Source: Opisthocomus hoazin
Lineage: Eukaryota; Chordata; Aves; Opisthocomiformes; Opisthocomidae
Direction of reading: 5' to 3'
NCBI RefSeq assembly: GCF_030867145.1
Contig: NC_134428.1
Span: forward strand, 25,893,320-25,957,319
Length of the DNA: 64,000 nucleotides
Positions within the stretch are counted from its first letter, which is position 1. Each line of letters begins with the position of its first letter. A model generated the notes under the pieces. That model was not told the DNA's origin and did no database searches. It worked only from the letters and a program-made list of their open reading frames with translations. Below, piece after piece: positions 45,101 through 57,079 of this stretch. The translations under genes were made by a program, and so were the position numbers.

Positions 45101-48100
45101 TACTTAGAACACATTATCAATAACAAAAAAAATCTGGCTGCTCAACCTACAGGGGAAAAAGAGCAATGTCTCGCTCCATCACTTAGCCCAGGAGGAAAAT
45201 CACTGCAACTGGCAGCAAGAGAGGTTTCAAAGCCAGAAGAAACTTCACAGTCAAGTCTGTCCTACAAAGCAAAGGTCAAAAACTTCCCAGATTTCTGCTT
45301 ACTTTGGAAATAACGTAGCAGCCAGAGGTGCCATCCAAAGCTAATACCACCATCCAGTTGGGCTATTTTACTGGGACAGCAAGCAAGCACTGCTACTCCT
45401 CTTGCTCATCACTACAGTACTGCTCCACCCCGGTCCCAGTGAGGGAGCTCAGCTGCCTGTGGAGGCAGGGGTTATCCGAGACACCCTCCACAACGCTGGC
45501 ATCACCACAGCCCTTGCAGCTCCTCCTGGCACCACTCAAATCAATAAACTGATGCCCCTGCACAGCAACACACGCCGCAGCTTCTGCAGTTGTACAGCAC
45601 TGAAACAAGACACCCGACCAGTTTTGGTTGGGAGGACAGATAACGGCAGAGGTGCCAGCAGTCCCAGTTTTAATCCCGGTCAAAGATTCCTCTTTGTGTC
45701 TTAGCCAAGTCACTGAGCCTCTGTGCGATGCTGGCATCAAACCAATCTCTCTGAGGTGCTTTTGAGAGATGCTAGAAATGCCAAATATCGTAATTTACAT
45801 TTGGAGCTATGTATAGCAGATCAGAACATTAGTCTACTGGCACAACTCACCTCACGTTTTTCAAGAACAGAAGTAAAATATCAAGTAATATTCAATGATC
45901 TGGGAGAATGGCATTTGAGAAGCGGAAGCAAAATTTAGTTCTGAAGTACTACAATACCAACATTATTCCCTAGACGCAATTTAGTCACACCAGAAGCTAT
46001 TTCTAGGTCACACAATTCACTCTTAGCCCAATTACCAATTATTCATCTCAGTGTTTTAGAGTTGCTCACCTTTTGTACCAATCCATAGCTGGTCTTGCTC
46101 AAGTTTAAAGGTCAATCTTACTTTGCCCCCTGACTTGTTGTACATGCCAGATAATGGCACTGTTGGCAGGCGCTCCTGCAAAGAGGTAACACAGTAAGTC
46201 ATTGTGAAGGACTGGAACAGGAAAAGCTATATCCTCTTCACTTTTTCAGTGCAAGGACAATCTGTCTTGCTGGTTTTCTACTAAGATAGCAAGGAACAAT
46301 TGAACCAGCAAAGAAAGGTCTCAAACCACAAAACCCGTCTCTCTCCCGATTATGACAATTTCTCAAGCACGCACGTACCTGAACACCTTTAACAGAAGGC
46401 ATCACATCGTCAGGTTTTCCTTTATCCAATACTTTTCTGTGTTGCTACAATATAAAAACAGAAATCAGAAATTACAGAAACACAACAGAGCTTTTCAATG
46501 TACGTCCAGCTGCACCCTTGACCGTATCCCGATAGCACCAAGAGACGGTTAAGGACTATTCACAGTCACTTCTCACACAGGAAACGGTTAATGTTCAAAG
46601 TTAACCGAGCATTTTCTACGACAGTTGAAAGAAATTATATAAATGAATAAAACCCCAATACAACACAAAGAATAACACCCCTCCTAGAATACAGAGAAAT
46701 GTATGTCTACAAAAACTTAACAGAACCCCGAGCCCCACTTTAATATCGTACATGCTGAATCACATCGTCGGCATTTGGCAAGCCAGTTTTAACAGTCAAG
46801 TGTTATGTCCAGAGAACGGCAGAACCCCCTCCACGCCTGACAGCGCAACAGACCGCCACACAGCAACAAACCAGAACAGATTAGAGCAGTAGTAACTACG
46901 AAAACCATGCTCACAGCTTGTACGTTGCCGAGTACCTTTAAACAATGATGGAACTTACAGTGAACGTGAACTATGACAAATTACAGAAAAACAAAAGCAT
47001 GTTTCATGAAGGTTGCAGTTCAAGGATGTGCTATTTAATTTTTAAACAAATTTATTTTGAGGAAGGGCCGGGGCCGGTAATACCTTGAGGTGAAATCTGT
47101 TCTCAGCCCCACAGGGCTGCAGCACGGCCACCGACCCAAGCCCCACCGCGCCGTACTTCACTCCCTACTCGGAGGCAGCACTCCACGCTGCGAGGCAGCC
47201 CTGCTCCCTTCAGTGCCGGGACAGCTGAGGGAACCGCTCTCTTGGGGTTCATTTTAACGGCAGTTTTTGGAGATCAAATTCTTTTACACCAACAAAAATT
47301 AGTTAGCTTTTAGATATAATTAGCCTAGACTCTGAGCTAACAACCATGAAGTATTTCTATTATTTGTCATTTCTTGTCTAAAATGCTGGGCTGAACCTAG
47401 CACCAGCGAAAGCAGCGCCTTGCACAGCCCCAGCTAAAGGTCTTTCTGCTGCCAGAACTCCTCTGCACAGAGCCCTTCTACTGCTCAGCTGCGAGAAAAG
47501 AAACCCCAGCCTGCTCCGAGGAGGAACGCGACCCAGAGGTGACTGCAGAGCATCACGAGAACTGCGTAAATCCCACAGCTCCCCCGCGCCAGGAATCACC
47601 CAGACTTCAATAACCTTTTGTCTGCAAAGCGGCTCCTTCTTGTTTTCTTCAGCTTTGACCTCCTGCTGAGTGGCTTCTTTGGGTGTATTTACTGCTAACA
47701 CATCATTGATAGTCGACCCAACCACCATTATTTTGGCTCCGTTTGTCACTTTGATTTCCCGCAACGTTTTCTCCTCCGGCAGCAGTCCCTTGAACATAAC
47801 TTTCTGCATGGCCGGCGGGAGGCCTACGGGGCAAGCAGAGGGGTTAGGGGCGGCCGGGAGCGGGCGCCGGGGCGGGAGGGCCGGCGGCCCCACAGACCTG
47901 TCAGCGAGTGGATCTTCTGCTTCAGCTCGGCGCCCGTGCTGTCCAGGCAGCACCGCACCTCGTACTTGGTCTTGTTCCAGATCACCTTCAGCTCCACCAG
48001 CTCCCGCCCGCCCGCCGCCTCGCCGCCGTTGCTGACCGACGCCTGCGGGGGGGCCCGGCGCTCCTCGGCCCCCGGCGAGCCGCCCTCCCCGCCGCAGCCC

Positions 48101-48368
48101 GGCGCCAGCTCCTCCGCCTCCATGCCCGGCTCCTCGGCACCTGCGGGACACCGGACAGGAAGCGCCCGGCCGCGGGAAGCTGCCCCGGCCCGGCCCGCGG
48201 CCCGGCCCCGGAACGCCGCCCCCACCGCCCGTCCCCGCCCCGCCCGGGGCCGGCTCCCCGCGCCGGCGCCGCCCCGCCCCGCCCCGCCCGCGCCACCGCC
48301 CGCCACCGCGCCTGGCCCCGCCGCCGGGACCGCGGGCTCCTACCATCGGCGGCGGCGGCGGCGGCCAT
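42174..48368 (-). CDS. UBFD1: ubiquitin family domain-containing protein 1
   Basis: Seven minus-strand exons: 48344-48368, 47898-48140, 47615-47823, 46379-46444, 46070-46175, 43545-43627 and 42174-42284, giving 280 residues (human 309). The start codon opens a six-alanine run (MAAAAAAD), as in human MAAAGAPD. An acidic Glu/Pro/Gly-rich stretch follows. The ubiquitin-like domain then runs from about ELVELKVIWNKTKYEV to IMVVGSTINDVL, and the conserved C terminus ends LGKWQYF. The molecular role is poorly defined; it has been reported in ubiquitin-related and NF-kB contexts. Exon 3 ends at an unusually weak donor (AAAG|GTTATT). If intron 3 is retained, the frame continues for many codons. The gene is head-to-head with EARS2, as in human. 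Confidence 0.97.
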
Positions 48369-48756
48369 GATGATTGTGTACAATCTGCCGCGGGGCACGC
48401 CGGGAAACGCCCGCCGCTGCCTGCTGGGCCGCGCCGGCTCCCGTAGCCCGCCCCCCTCCCGGCCCGCTGGGCGGGGCGAACCCCGCAGGCCGCGCCCCCG
48501 GAGCCCCGGCCGCGCCGCTCTGGGGAGGCGGGCAGGGCCGCCCCGCGCTCCTCCCGGCCGCTGCGGGCACCGGGGCCCTGCGCTGCGGGGGGCGGCGGCG
48601 GCGGCTCTGCCCTCTTCCCCCGCGCTGCCGGCGCCGCACGGCGGGAGGAGGAGGGGGCGGTGCCTTGACGGGAAGCCCCGCCCCTCGGGCGCTGCGGGCC
48701 AGGGGATTGGCTGGGCGCGGCCGGGCGGAAGCGGCGCCGGCGGGCGCGTGGGCGGG
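48369..48756. promoter_or_regulatory. bidirectional UBFD1/EARS2 CpG promoter
   Basis: The 388 bp between the two start codons are extremely CpG-rich. An inverted CCAAT box (GGATTGGCTGG) lies at 48704-48714 and an ETS-type CGGAAG at 48726-48731, both near EARS2. No TATA box is seen. Head-to-head UBFD1/EARS2 is also the human arrangement as I recall it. The long open frame covering this region on the minus strand is a composition artefact. Confidence 0.75.
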
Positions 48757-51700
48757 ATGGCGCGGGCGGTGCGGGGCGCGGCGAGGCCGCGGGTGCGGTT
48801 CGGGCCCAGCCCCACAGGTAACCGCGGGGCTCCGTTGCGGGTTGGGATGCGTGGAGTCCAGCGCTCGCGGGGCGGCGGCGCCGGGGCCGTGCGGGGGATC
48901 CCTGGTCGCTGCGGGGAGCCGGAGGCCGCTGCCCTGGGTCGGCCCCGCCGCAGCCCCCCGCAGCCCCCAGCCGCGTTGCCCTTCCGGCTCTTAACTGGGC
49001 CCTAATCAGCGTGCTGTCCTCTGGCTTCCCCCACGCACAGGCTTCCTGCACCTGGGCGGCCTCCGGACCGCCCTGTACAACTACCTCTTCGCCAGGAAGC
49101 ACCGCGGGACATTCGTCCTGCGGGTGGAGGACACGGACCAGAGCCGAGCGGTGCCGGGGGCTGCCGAAGGGATCGAGGACATGCTGGACTGGGCCGGTAT
49201 GTGCAGGCGTCTTTCATTTCTCACTCGCTGGAACGCTCTCCTCTTTTGAGAGAGTCACAGTGACCAAGTGGAGAGTGTTTTGCATGGCACCAAGCTGTGT
49301 GGCATTTCAGGTGATGAATTAGTTGAAAATTAGTTATTTCTCCAGCTAGGCATCAGGAAAGCCTGGAAGTACGCGGTGTGGCAGAAATAACGGGTCAGGC
49401 TTGGTGTCTCTTGGCTGCGTTGTCTGCCTCGCAGGAAGATCCGAGTCTGTGGCAGCGGCCCAGTGTGTAACAAAGGTTTGGCAGGAGAGGCAGGATGGAA
49501 GGGTCCAAAGTTGGAGCTCACAGACCTCGCTGTAAACTGATAAATCGTTTGGATGCGGAGTGTTTGCTAAAGGGGATCTGGAGGTGTCAGTTTTCGTTTT
49601 AGTCCTCTGCTTTGTTTGAGTTTGAGAACTAAAATTGAGGGTGGTTTGAGAATACAGAATCGTGATAAGGCAGAGCCAGATCCGAGAGGTGCTGCCAGTA
49701 ACGGACAGGTAAGCTTCAGAGGACTTCACTGTTGAATAGTAAGTTTGGAGCAGACACAGTAATGGGCTAGGGTCTCAGCTGTGTTTTTGTGGTCTGAGGG
49801 TTCTTTCCTATAAAAAGGGTGGGCGCTGCTTTGTGTGCACACACCTGACTACATTTTGCTGCAAGCAGTCCATCAGAGCCACTCAGCTATTTACTGGTTT
49901 CTGGTGGGGCTTTTTTGCCCATTGCTTCGCACACAATGCTCTGAATTCTGGTGACGCTGGCTGCTGTTTCTCTTCTGAGCCCAGGGCAGACTCCTGGGCT
50001 AGGCAGACGCTGTTAGCGGGTGCCCCAGGGCAGAAACCCTCGGGACGCTCTCCAGGGCCTTGCTGTTCCGCCCACATTCGGTGTGCTCCCATGGTGGGTG
50101 TCACTCTCCCGTTTTAGGCGCTTTCTGAGTCCCGTCTTACTGATGTTTCAGGTATTCCCCCTGATGAGAGTCCTCGCCGCGGCGGCTCCTTTGGGCCCTA
50201 CCAGCAGTCACACAGACTTGACCTTTACAGGCGTGCCAGCGACGAGCTTTTGGAGCGAGGCGCGGCGTATCGCTGCTTCTGTACCCCTCAGCGCCTGGAG
50301 CTGCTGAAGAAGGAGGCTTTGCGGAGCCAGCAGACCCCGCGGTAGGGACTCCTTCTCCCCTGGGTGGTTCCCTGTGCTGCACGCTTGCAAAAACTCATGG
50401 TAGCGTGCATGGCAATAAGACAGCAGGCTCAGAGGAGCCAGCGTAACCCTTAGAGACTTAGGAGAGGGACCTCCAGAGGTGAGGCAGTTTGACTGGACGT
50501 GTGGTGGGCAGTTACAGCTAAAATTCAGGGATCAGTTGAGAGTTTTGGGAACGTAAAAATGGCTGATGGGGTTGGCCTGTGTTGAACCGAGACCTTCGTT
50601 CTCCTTTCTCAAAGATACGACAACCGGTGTCGGCACCTGACGCCCACAGAAGTGTCTGAGAAGCTGTCGCGGGGCCTGGACTGGGTGGTCCGGTTCCGGC
50701 TGGAGAAGGGGCTGGAGCCCTTTCGGGACCTGATCTATGGGTGGACCAGGCATGAGGTGGCTGACGTGGAGGGCGACCCGGTGATTCTCAAGGGGGACGG
50801 CTTCCCCACTTACCACCTGGCGAATGTGGTGGATGACCATCACATGGGCATCAGCCATGTTCTGCGGGGAACCGAGTGGCTGACGTCGACGTCCAAGCAC
50901 CTCCTGCTCTACAAAGCCTTTGGCTGGGATCCCCCCCAGTTTGGTCACCTCCCGCTGCTGCTGAACAAGGACGGTGGCAAGCTGTCCAAAAGGCAGGGGG
51001 ACATCTTTCTGGAGCGCTTTGCTCGGGATGGCTACTTGCCGGAGGCGCTCCTGGACATCGTAACCAACTGTGGCTCTGGATTCGCAGGTAACGGCAGCGG
51101 GCCTGGTGCTTGCTAGGACACTGGGGAATGGGTTAAGTTTATTTAATAGCCGAGAGCTTTGAAGTGTTTGAAGGGATGAGGAGATGGGTGTCAGGCGACC
51201 AGTCTGTCGCTGAAATGCCACCAGTGCTTCTGCAGAGCTCCTGTGAAAGACTGGGTGGTGTGCTGGAACGGTGGGAATCTTTCTGCCTCTGTGCAGCCTT
51301 GGAGATTGAGTCTGATGCTTAATGGGTTCCCACGGGCGACAACATTAATCTCAGGGTGGAGAAACAGTCTGAGAACTCTCAGGAAAACTTGTATTTTATG
51401 GTTAATAATTGCAGTGTTACGTATTACATCTGTTGCATTTCTTGTTTAACCTGAAGGACGTGAGAAGTTGAGTCAGTGACTCCTTTTGTTGTTCTTGCTA
51501 TGTGGGGATCACAAATTAACTCGTGTTTTGGGAACGAAACCTGTCTTGGGCAGTGGAGCCTCCTGGCTGAGTGTTTCTTCTTTTTGGCTGACTGGTGCAA
51601 GGGCTGTCCCGCTGAGAGCCAAGCGGAGCGTCCCAGTTTCCAGTTCCTCGACAGCAGTTAGCAGAGCCTGCTCTTGGGGAGGGGGCAGCTTCCCGCGCGT

Positions 51701-54700
51701 GCCTGCTACAAGCTCGCTCCGGTTTGCTGGGTACGTCCCTGTGAGCACTGCGTACCAGCGGCTCTCCTGGGTCACGTCTTCCTCGGGCGCGCTGCTGCCC
51801 AGCCCGGCGCCCGAGGCTTGCAGTGGAACGCAGCGACGCTGGTTCTCGGCGGGAGAGCAGACGCGTGTCATGCCCTTGTTGGGTTATTTTGCAGAGAACC
51901 AGATGGGGAGGACTTTGGCGGAGCTGGTCTCGCAGTTTGAAATAGGCAGAATTACAACCCATTCTGCCCTCCTGGATCTCGAAAAACTCCCAGAATTCAA
52001 CAGGTATCAATAACTTTAAAGTGTAACAATCAGTGCTTCAGTGAGAATTTATTCCTGGCACTTGGCTTTGTCTGGAGATTTCGTTTATTGGATCGAGCAC
52101 GGTCCCAGCGCAGCGGCGTTTTGGCCGTGCTGCAGCAAGGTGTGAGTTTCTGCTTGCACCGTTCCTGTCTCCTCTCCACCCTGCGCCTGGACGCTGCTGT
52201 CGGGAGCGCTGTGAGAACCGGGCAGATGGTGTGCGGCTAGGGGGATGCACGGTCTGCAGCTTGGATTCAAAACTACATCTAAAAAGAGGCGACGCTTCAG
52301 AGGGTGCTGCTGCAAGTGCCCCCGTGTGCTACGGGCCGTTGTGCTGCTGAGAGCTGCCACGTCTTTTGTTCACTGTGATGCGTTAGCACCTCGGGCTTTG
52401 CTGTAGGATGTCCCTCGCCTGGGGTTTAATGTTGCTTTTGTATCAGTTTTAATTGGTAAGCGATGTGAGGTTGGGATGAGTAGACCCAATCTAACCCAAA
52501 GCAGGCCGAAAGCAGTTTTCTTCTTTGTTACAGGATTCACCTCAGCCGTCACATTGAGAATGAAGGGCTGCGACAGAAGCTAATTAGAGAGTTGCAGCTG
52601 CTGGTGGAGCATGTCTATGGGGATCAGCAAGTGGATCGAGAGGTCCTAGAAAAGGAGTACGTGGAGCGAGTCCTCCTGCTGAGAAAAGTACGAGCAGCGG
52701 CAGCGTTGTGTCACCGTTTTGGGGAGCGGAGGTTTTGTGGGATTCCTGGACGAAGACTCAGCTGAGTCCTGGGCACGGCTCTGAAGCTCCATGGCCTGCA
52801 CGTGGCTGCCGCTGCCAGCTCGGGGGGTGGTGTGCGTGCTGACGGCCGCAATCCCGTGATGTGGTTAGGTGACTTGCAGGAATGGGCCTGGGGAATACCT
52901 CGGTGGTCTCTGCAGAGTCGTAAGCTCATCTGTACTTTGGTGAGCCAGCAGACAGCTCCCTCGGCAGAGGGAGGACGTGTCCCTGCCGTGGAGGCAAATC
53001 ATGGAATTGTAAGACTTTCTTGGAAAGCCTCTCTGAGTCGCGCTCAGAGCCGGACTGTCGTAGTGCTGGATCAGGTCAGCTGTGGCTTTGTCCAGATGAG
53101 TGGTGAAAACCTCCCAGCTGCGCTTCTCCTCCTGTAGCCCAGGATGTGGCTGGCTTGTGGTGGGAAGGGAGGGCCAGCACCCGGGGCCCCTCGTGCTCAC
53201 CCCTAGCCTTTCTGATGGGGCACCGTAAGCTGCTTCTGCTTTGCCGCTGCTCTGTGCTTTGGTAGCAAAGTCAAAGCAGCCCCTTTGCAGCGGTGGGTGG
53301 AGCTCTCGGTGGTTAAGCTGGCGGGGTCTGTGCACTGCGGGCCCTGGTCTCGGCTGGGTGCCAGAGTGCTGGCTGTGAAGGGACAGAAAATCCCGTGGCT
53401 CTTCCCAATGCCAGGAAGGGGGGTGAGCCCGCCGGTTTCCCAGTCTGCCCCTGGGGTGCTGCTGTAGTGTTTGGGGCCTCCCTTGTGAAGAATAAAGCCG
53501 TCTTTAGACAGGCAGGAAGAGGCCTGACGGTTCCCGCAGAGGCTTTGCTGTGGCAGCGGGACGGTGGCTCGCGTGGTTTCCCCGCCGTCTCTTGGAAGGC
53601 GGCAGCTGAACGTGGCGAGCTGCTTCCCGGACTCGCTGTGAGTCAGCCCGCACGTGGCCCGCGGCACGGGTACAGCCATGTCCCTTTGGGCTGCTTCTGC
53701 GCCCGCTCGCACCCGCGGTCGTGGGGGAGAAAAACCCAACTGCCGGAATGTCAGCGGTTCGCGTGTCCCCTGCACGGCGTACGAGGCAGCGGTGTCTCTG
53801 CGCCCTCCGTAATGCTTGTGGTTTGCTCCCTCCAGCTTAACCCTCAGCCTTGACAGCTTTGCTTTCTTTCTCCAGGGTCACATAAGCTTCCTGAAGAACC
53901 TGGTGACATCTGGTTATTCTTACTTATGGGTTAGGCCCGCGGTGTCCCGAGAGCAGCTACAAACTCTTTCTGCAGAAGTGGATGAAATAGGAAAACTGGT
54001 CGTAGGGTAAGTGTGTCCTCCCAGCTCGGTGCACGCCCGCCGGCCCGCCCCAGAGCATTGCTCCTGGCTGCTGTGTTGGTGTGGACACGCTCGTAGTTCT
54101 TACTTACCTCACTCTGCTTTGGACTGCGCTGTAGTTAACAACTAGTGAGAAATTCCGGGTTTTTAATTGAAAAGCAGCTTGCCAGCAGGAAAGCTCCCAT
54201 CAGTGCTCTCAAGCAAGAATTGTCACGTCCAGATTTAGTAAAGCACCAAGGCCGGTGGAGTTTGTGTGCCAGCATGGCACATAACCTGGCGTTAGCCGGG
54301 TTCTCCCATGCCATGGGTCTCCTGTGCTCTTGTCTGCATCGAACTGGAGAAGGGCGAGGTGGTGTTGGTCAACGTGTATTCAGGCTGTGCAGTGAGACTT
54401 CTGGGTCTCCAGGATGAAGCCAGTTTGGGTCCAGCTGGAATCACAGTCGCTTCTGAAGAGCTCGGCCCTGGGGGCTTTTCCTGCTTCCATGCCCCAGTGG
54501 GCAGGACGGTCTGTGCAGGGGGCCAGGCGGTCGGCCAGTCTGGGACCTTCCTTCTGTGCCAGGGAGTGTTGGGGGCTTTTGCCAGCGAGTTTCACGGCTG
54601 CCCCACGTCCCTCTGCTGCTCCCCGCCTTGCGGCCAGGCGGGGCGGTTCATCGGTAGCCTTCCCACTTCAGATCTCCCCTCTGGACTAAAACCAGCCCTG

Positions 54701-56165
54701 AAAACCGGTTTGGGGAGTAAGTAAGGTGGCAATATCTGCAGATTGATCTGTTATTTCCAGCTGTCTGTAAAGCTGGTTGCTCTCAGTCATTTGCTGCAGC
54801 TGAGGGGTAACTGAATCCAAGCGATGGTAACTTAAATGTCAGAATACTCGCTGTCCTGGAGGGATCATAGCACTGCTGCCTACAGCCGAGTGGTATCAGT
54901 GATGGCTCCCGCATCTCTAAAAATCACGTTATTAAAAAAGAAGTCAGAATTACTGCTTTTGCTGTGGTTTTCCAGGTCTTTGGCATAATTATATGATTTA
55001 AACTTGATGCTGGCTTTCCTGAACAAACTCTGCTGCTGGTGCAGCTGAAGTAAAGGCGTGGTTTCGCAAAGCAGAGCCGTAGCAGCAGCAGGGAGGTGCA
55101 GCAGGCCCACGCCGCAGCCCGGGAGGGGACGGTGTACACGAGCACGGCCGCAGCGAGCGGAGGGACTGCCCTGGCACAGCGTGGCAGGGAGGGGCAGGGA
55201 AGGTTACCGTGAGCTGCTGCTGTTGCCAGAAGGTTGTGCAAAACCAGTCTAAGGTAGCTGGCAGTCACCAAAGTCATTAGTCATTTCTGGGTAGGAATCC
55301 TGTGTTTTGTATGTCCCTAGATGGTAAGGACGGTTTCTTTCCTAAAGGCTCATGACGAGGCAGGCAGCTGTTTTGACCGTGGAGGAGCTGAACAAAGACC
55401 TGAGAAGCCTGCAGAAGCAAATCAAAGAGACCAAGTATAGCAGCGTGATGCAGCTCCTTCGCTTGGCGCTCAGTGGGCAGCAGGTAAAAGATAAAAATTC
55501 TGAGACTGGGACCTTCATTTTTATTTTTTTTTTTTCTTAACAGCTATCTTCTCTCTGATAGCAAGATAGTGGTATTTGGACATCTCGCAAGAGCTGACAT
55601 CAGCTTCTGTTGCGAGCAAGTGTAGTGATATACTGCAGTTCTGGAAGAAAGAGCTGTTCTGAAGGTTTCAGAAAGGCAGACGTTGCCAAAGGATGAATTT
55701 GCTGGTCATGAATCTGAAGCTAGAAAAACCTCTGGACCAGCTGCAGGAAGTGCTGGCAAGGTTGTAGGTTTTGGGCAAAACTGGGATTTTATGTGCAATC
55801 TGCTTTTACAAAGTTCAGACCTGAATTTTACGAAAGTTCTTCAAAGCCTGTTCCTGGCTTATGCTCTGGCATCGCTCCTTCTGGATTGGGCCATTCTTAG
55901 CATTTGACTTCAGGAGAAAAAAACCCGCAACCTCTTGTTTTGAGATTGCTGATAAAACCCGTGCCCTGGGTCTAACAGCGATCTGATAGCTAAGCACTAT
56001 CATTTCCGTCACGCTGATGCATAAACACGTGCTGAAAAGTGCAAGTTTCCATTTGTACAATGACTTCTTCTGCGTTTCCAGCATGGACCGAGCGTTGCTG
56101 AGATGATGGTGACTTTGGGACCCAAAGAAGTGTGTGGACGAATACACAAGGCACTGTCTAGCTGA
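48757..56165 (+). CDS. EARS2: mitochondrial glutamyl-tRNA synthetase
   Basis: Nine exons: 48757-48817, 49041-49196, 50152-50341, 50615-51087, 51895-52003, 52534-52687, 53876-54006, 55348-55483 and 56082-56165, giving 497 residues (human 523). It is a class I synthetase that charges mitochondrial tRNA-Glu in the matrix. The Rossmann signature opens [16 protein letters not shown] (the HIGH equivalent is HLGG). The GGxxGPYQQS motif is in exon 3, and the KMSKS loop appears as KLSKRQGD in exon 4. The C-terminal anticodon-binding part ends [16 protein letters not shown] then a short tail. The N-terminal targeting segment is only about 12 residues ([12 protein letters not shown]), shorter than in human, so an upstream start is possible. 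The first and last exons match human boundaries. All introns are GT-AG. Confidence 0.97.
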
Positions 56166-56829
56166 GACGAGACAGAAATGACACCGGCAGCGAGCCCACG
56201 GACTCGGATGGTGTAGGCAGCACATGTCATTGTCCCAGACCTGTGTGTTTTGGTCACAGCACGATCGTCTGTGATCAGATGAGCTGGGCTTTAGACCAGG
56301 CAGGTGTCACCATGGTGTTTACAGGTCTGTGTGTATCTGCACTAAGCATCAGCCACTTGGTCTGGGAGGGGAACCAAATACAGACTTAGGTCTGTCATTC
56401 TGCTTTCACCTCATGCGAACAGCCTGGTTTGCACGTTGGGAGAAAGAGACTTTTATCAGCATTTAAATTCAGACCACATGAGCAGAAAATATTTCTGATG
56501 CAGCACGGTTCGCCTCAAGCAATCGTTCTCTTTTTGGAGAGGGCCCGCAGTCGGGGTAGCTACAGCCACAACTACACAGGTCTCCAACAAATACCATAGG
56601 GAAAGTGTTTTTTATATATATATATGTAAAAATATATATATATAAATTATGTATATTATAGCTGCTGCCCTCTTAGCTGCCCCAGTGTCCTGCTGGGCCG
56701 AGTGAGCTGCTCGGAGAGGGGGACTTTCCTTCTTGTGTACAGTATCACGCTTGTGGTTCTGCTAAAATTATTCCAGGTGATTGGGATGTTTTTTCCTCTT
56801 TTGAATTACGACCTTTTAATTATTAAACT
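56166..56829 (+). other. EARS2: EARS2 3' UTR and poly(A) signal
   Basis: No gene is seen in this interval. ATTAAA at 56822-56827 (AATTATTAAACTAA) is the likely poly(A) signal, giving a 3' UTR of about 680 nt. It contains an AT microsatellite. Confidence 0.65.
56612..56645. repeat. AT/TA microsatellite
   Basis: An interrupted TA dinucleotide run (TATATATATATATG, then AAAAATATATATATATA) in the EARS2 3' UTR. Confidence 0.85.
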
Positions 56830-57079
56830 AACGTGGTGACTGTTGATTCCGTTCTCACCGACGCGTGCTCGCTCTGCGCGCCAGCGAGGGGAGGAGCAGC
56901 CGGAGGGGCGGAGGAGGGGGGTGGGAGATGTTCCACCGAGCCAACCCATGCCCACAGCGTGCACTTCCACACCACGAAAACTCGCGTGGGCTTCCCACGG
57001 GACGAGCGGCAACGCGCAAGGAGCACCGGCGGGTGGATCCACTTCCTGCGAGCGGCAGGGCGGAGCGGAGCGAGAGTTC
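56830..57079 (+). promoter_or_regulatory. GGA2: GGA2 promoter region
   Basis: About 250 bp of CpG-rich DNA separate the EARS2 poly(A) signal from the GGA2 start codon. No TATA box is seen. The promoter role is inferred from position and composition. Confidence 0.55.

Noticed and set aside
45380-45720. Possible old interspersed repeat in UBFD1 intron 6
   Set aside because: The texture suggested an ancient repeat, but I could not match it to any family by eye, so I do not call it.
47378-49102. 574-codon minus-strand frame across the UBFD1/EARS2 promoter
   Set aside because: It joins EARS2 antisense, the CpG promoter, UBFD1 introns and exon 3 without splicing. Only the exon 3 part is real UBFD1 sequence.
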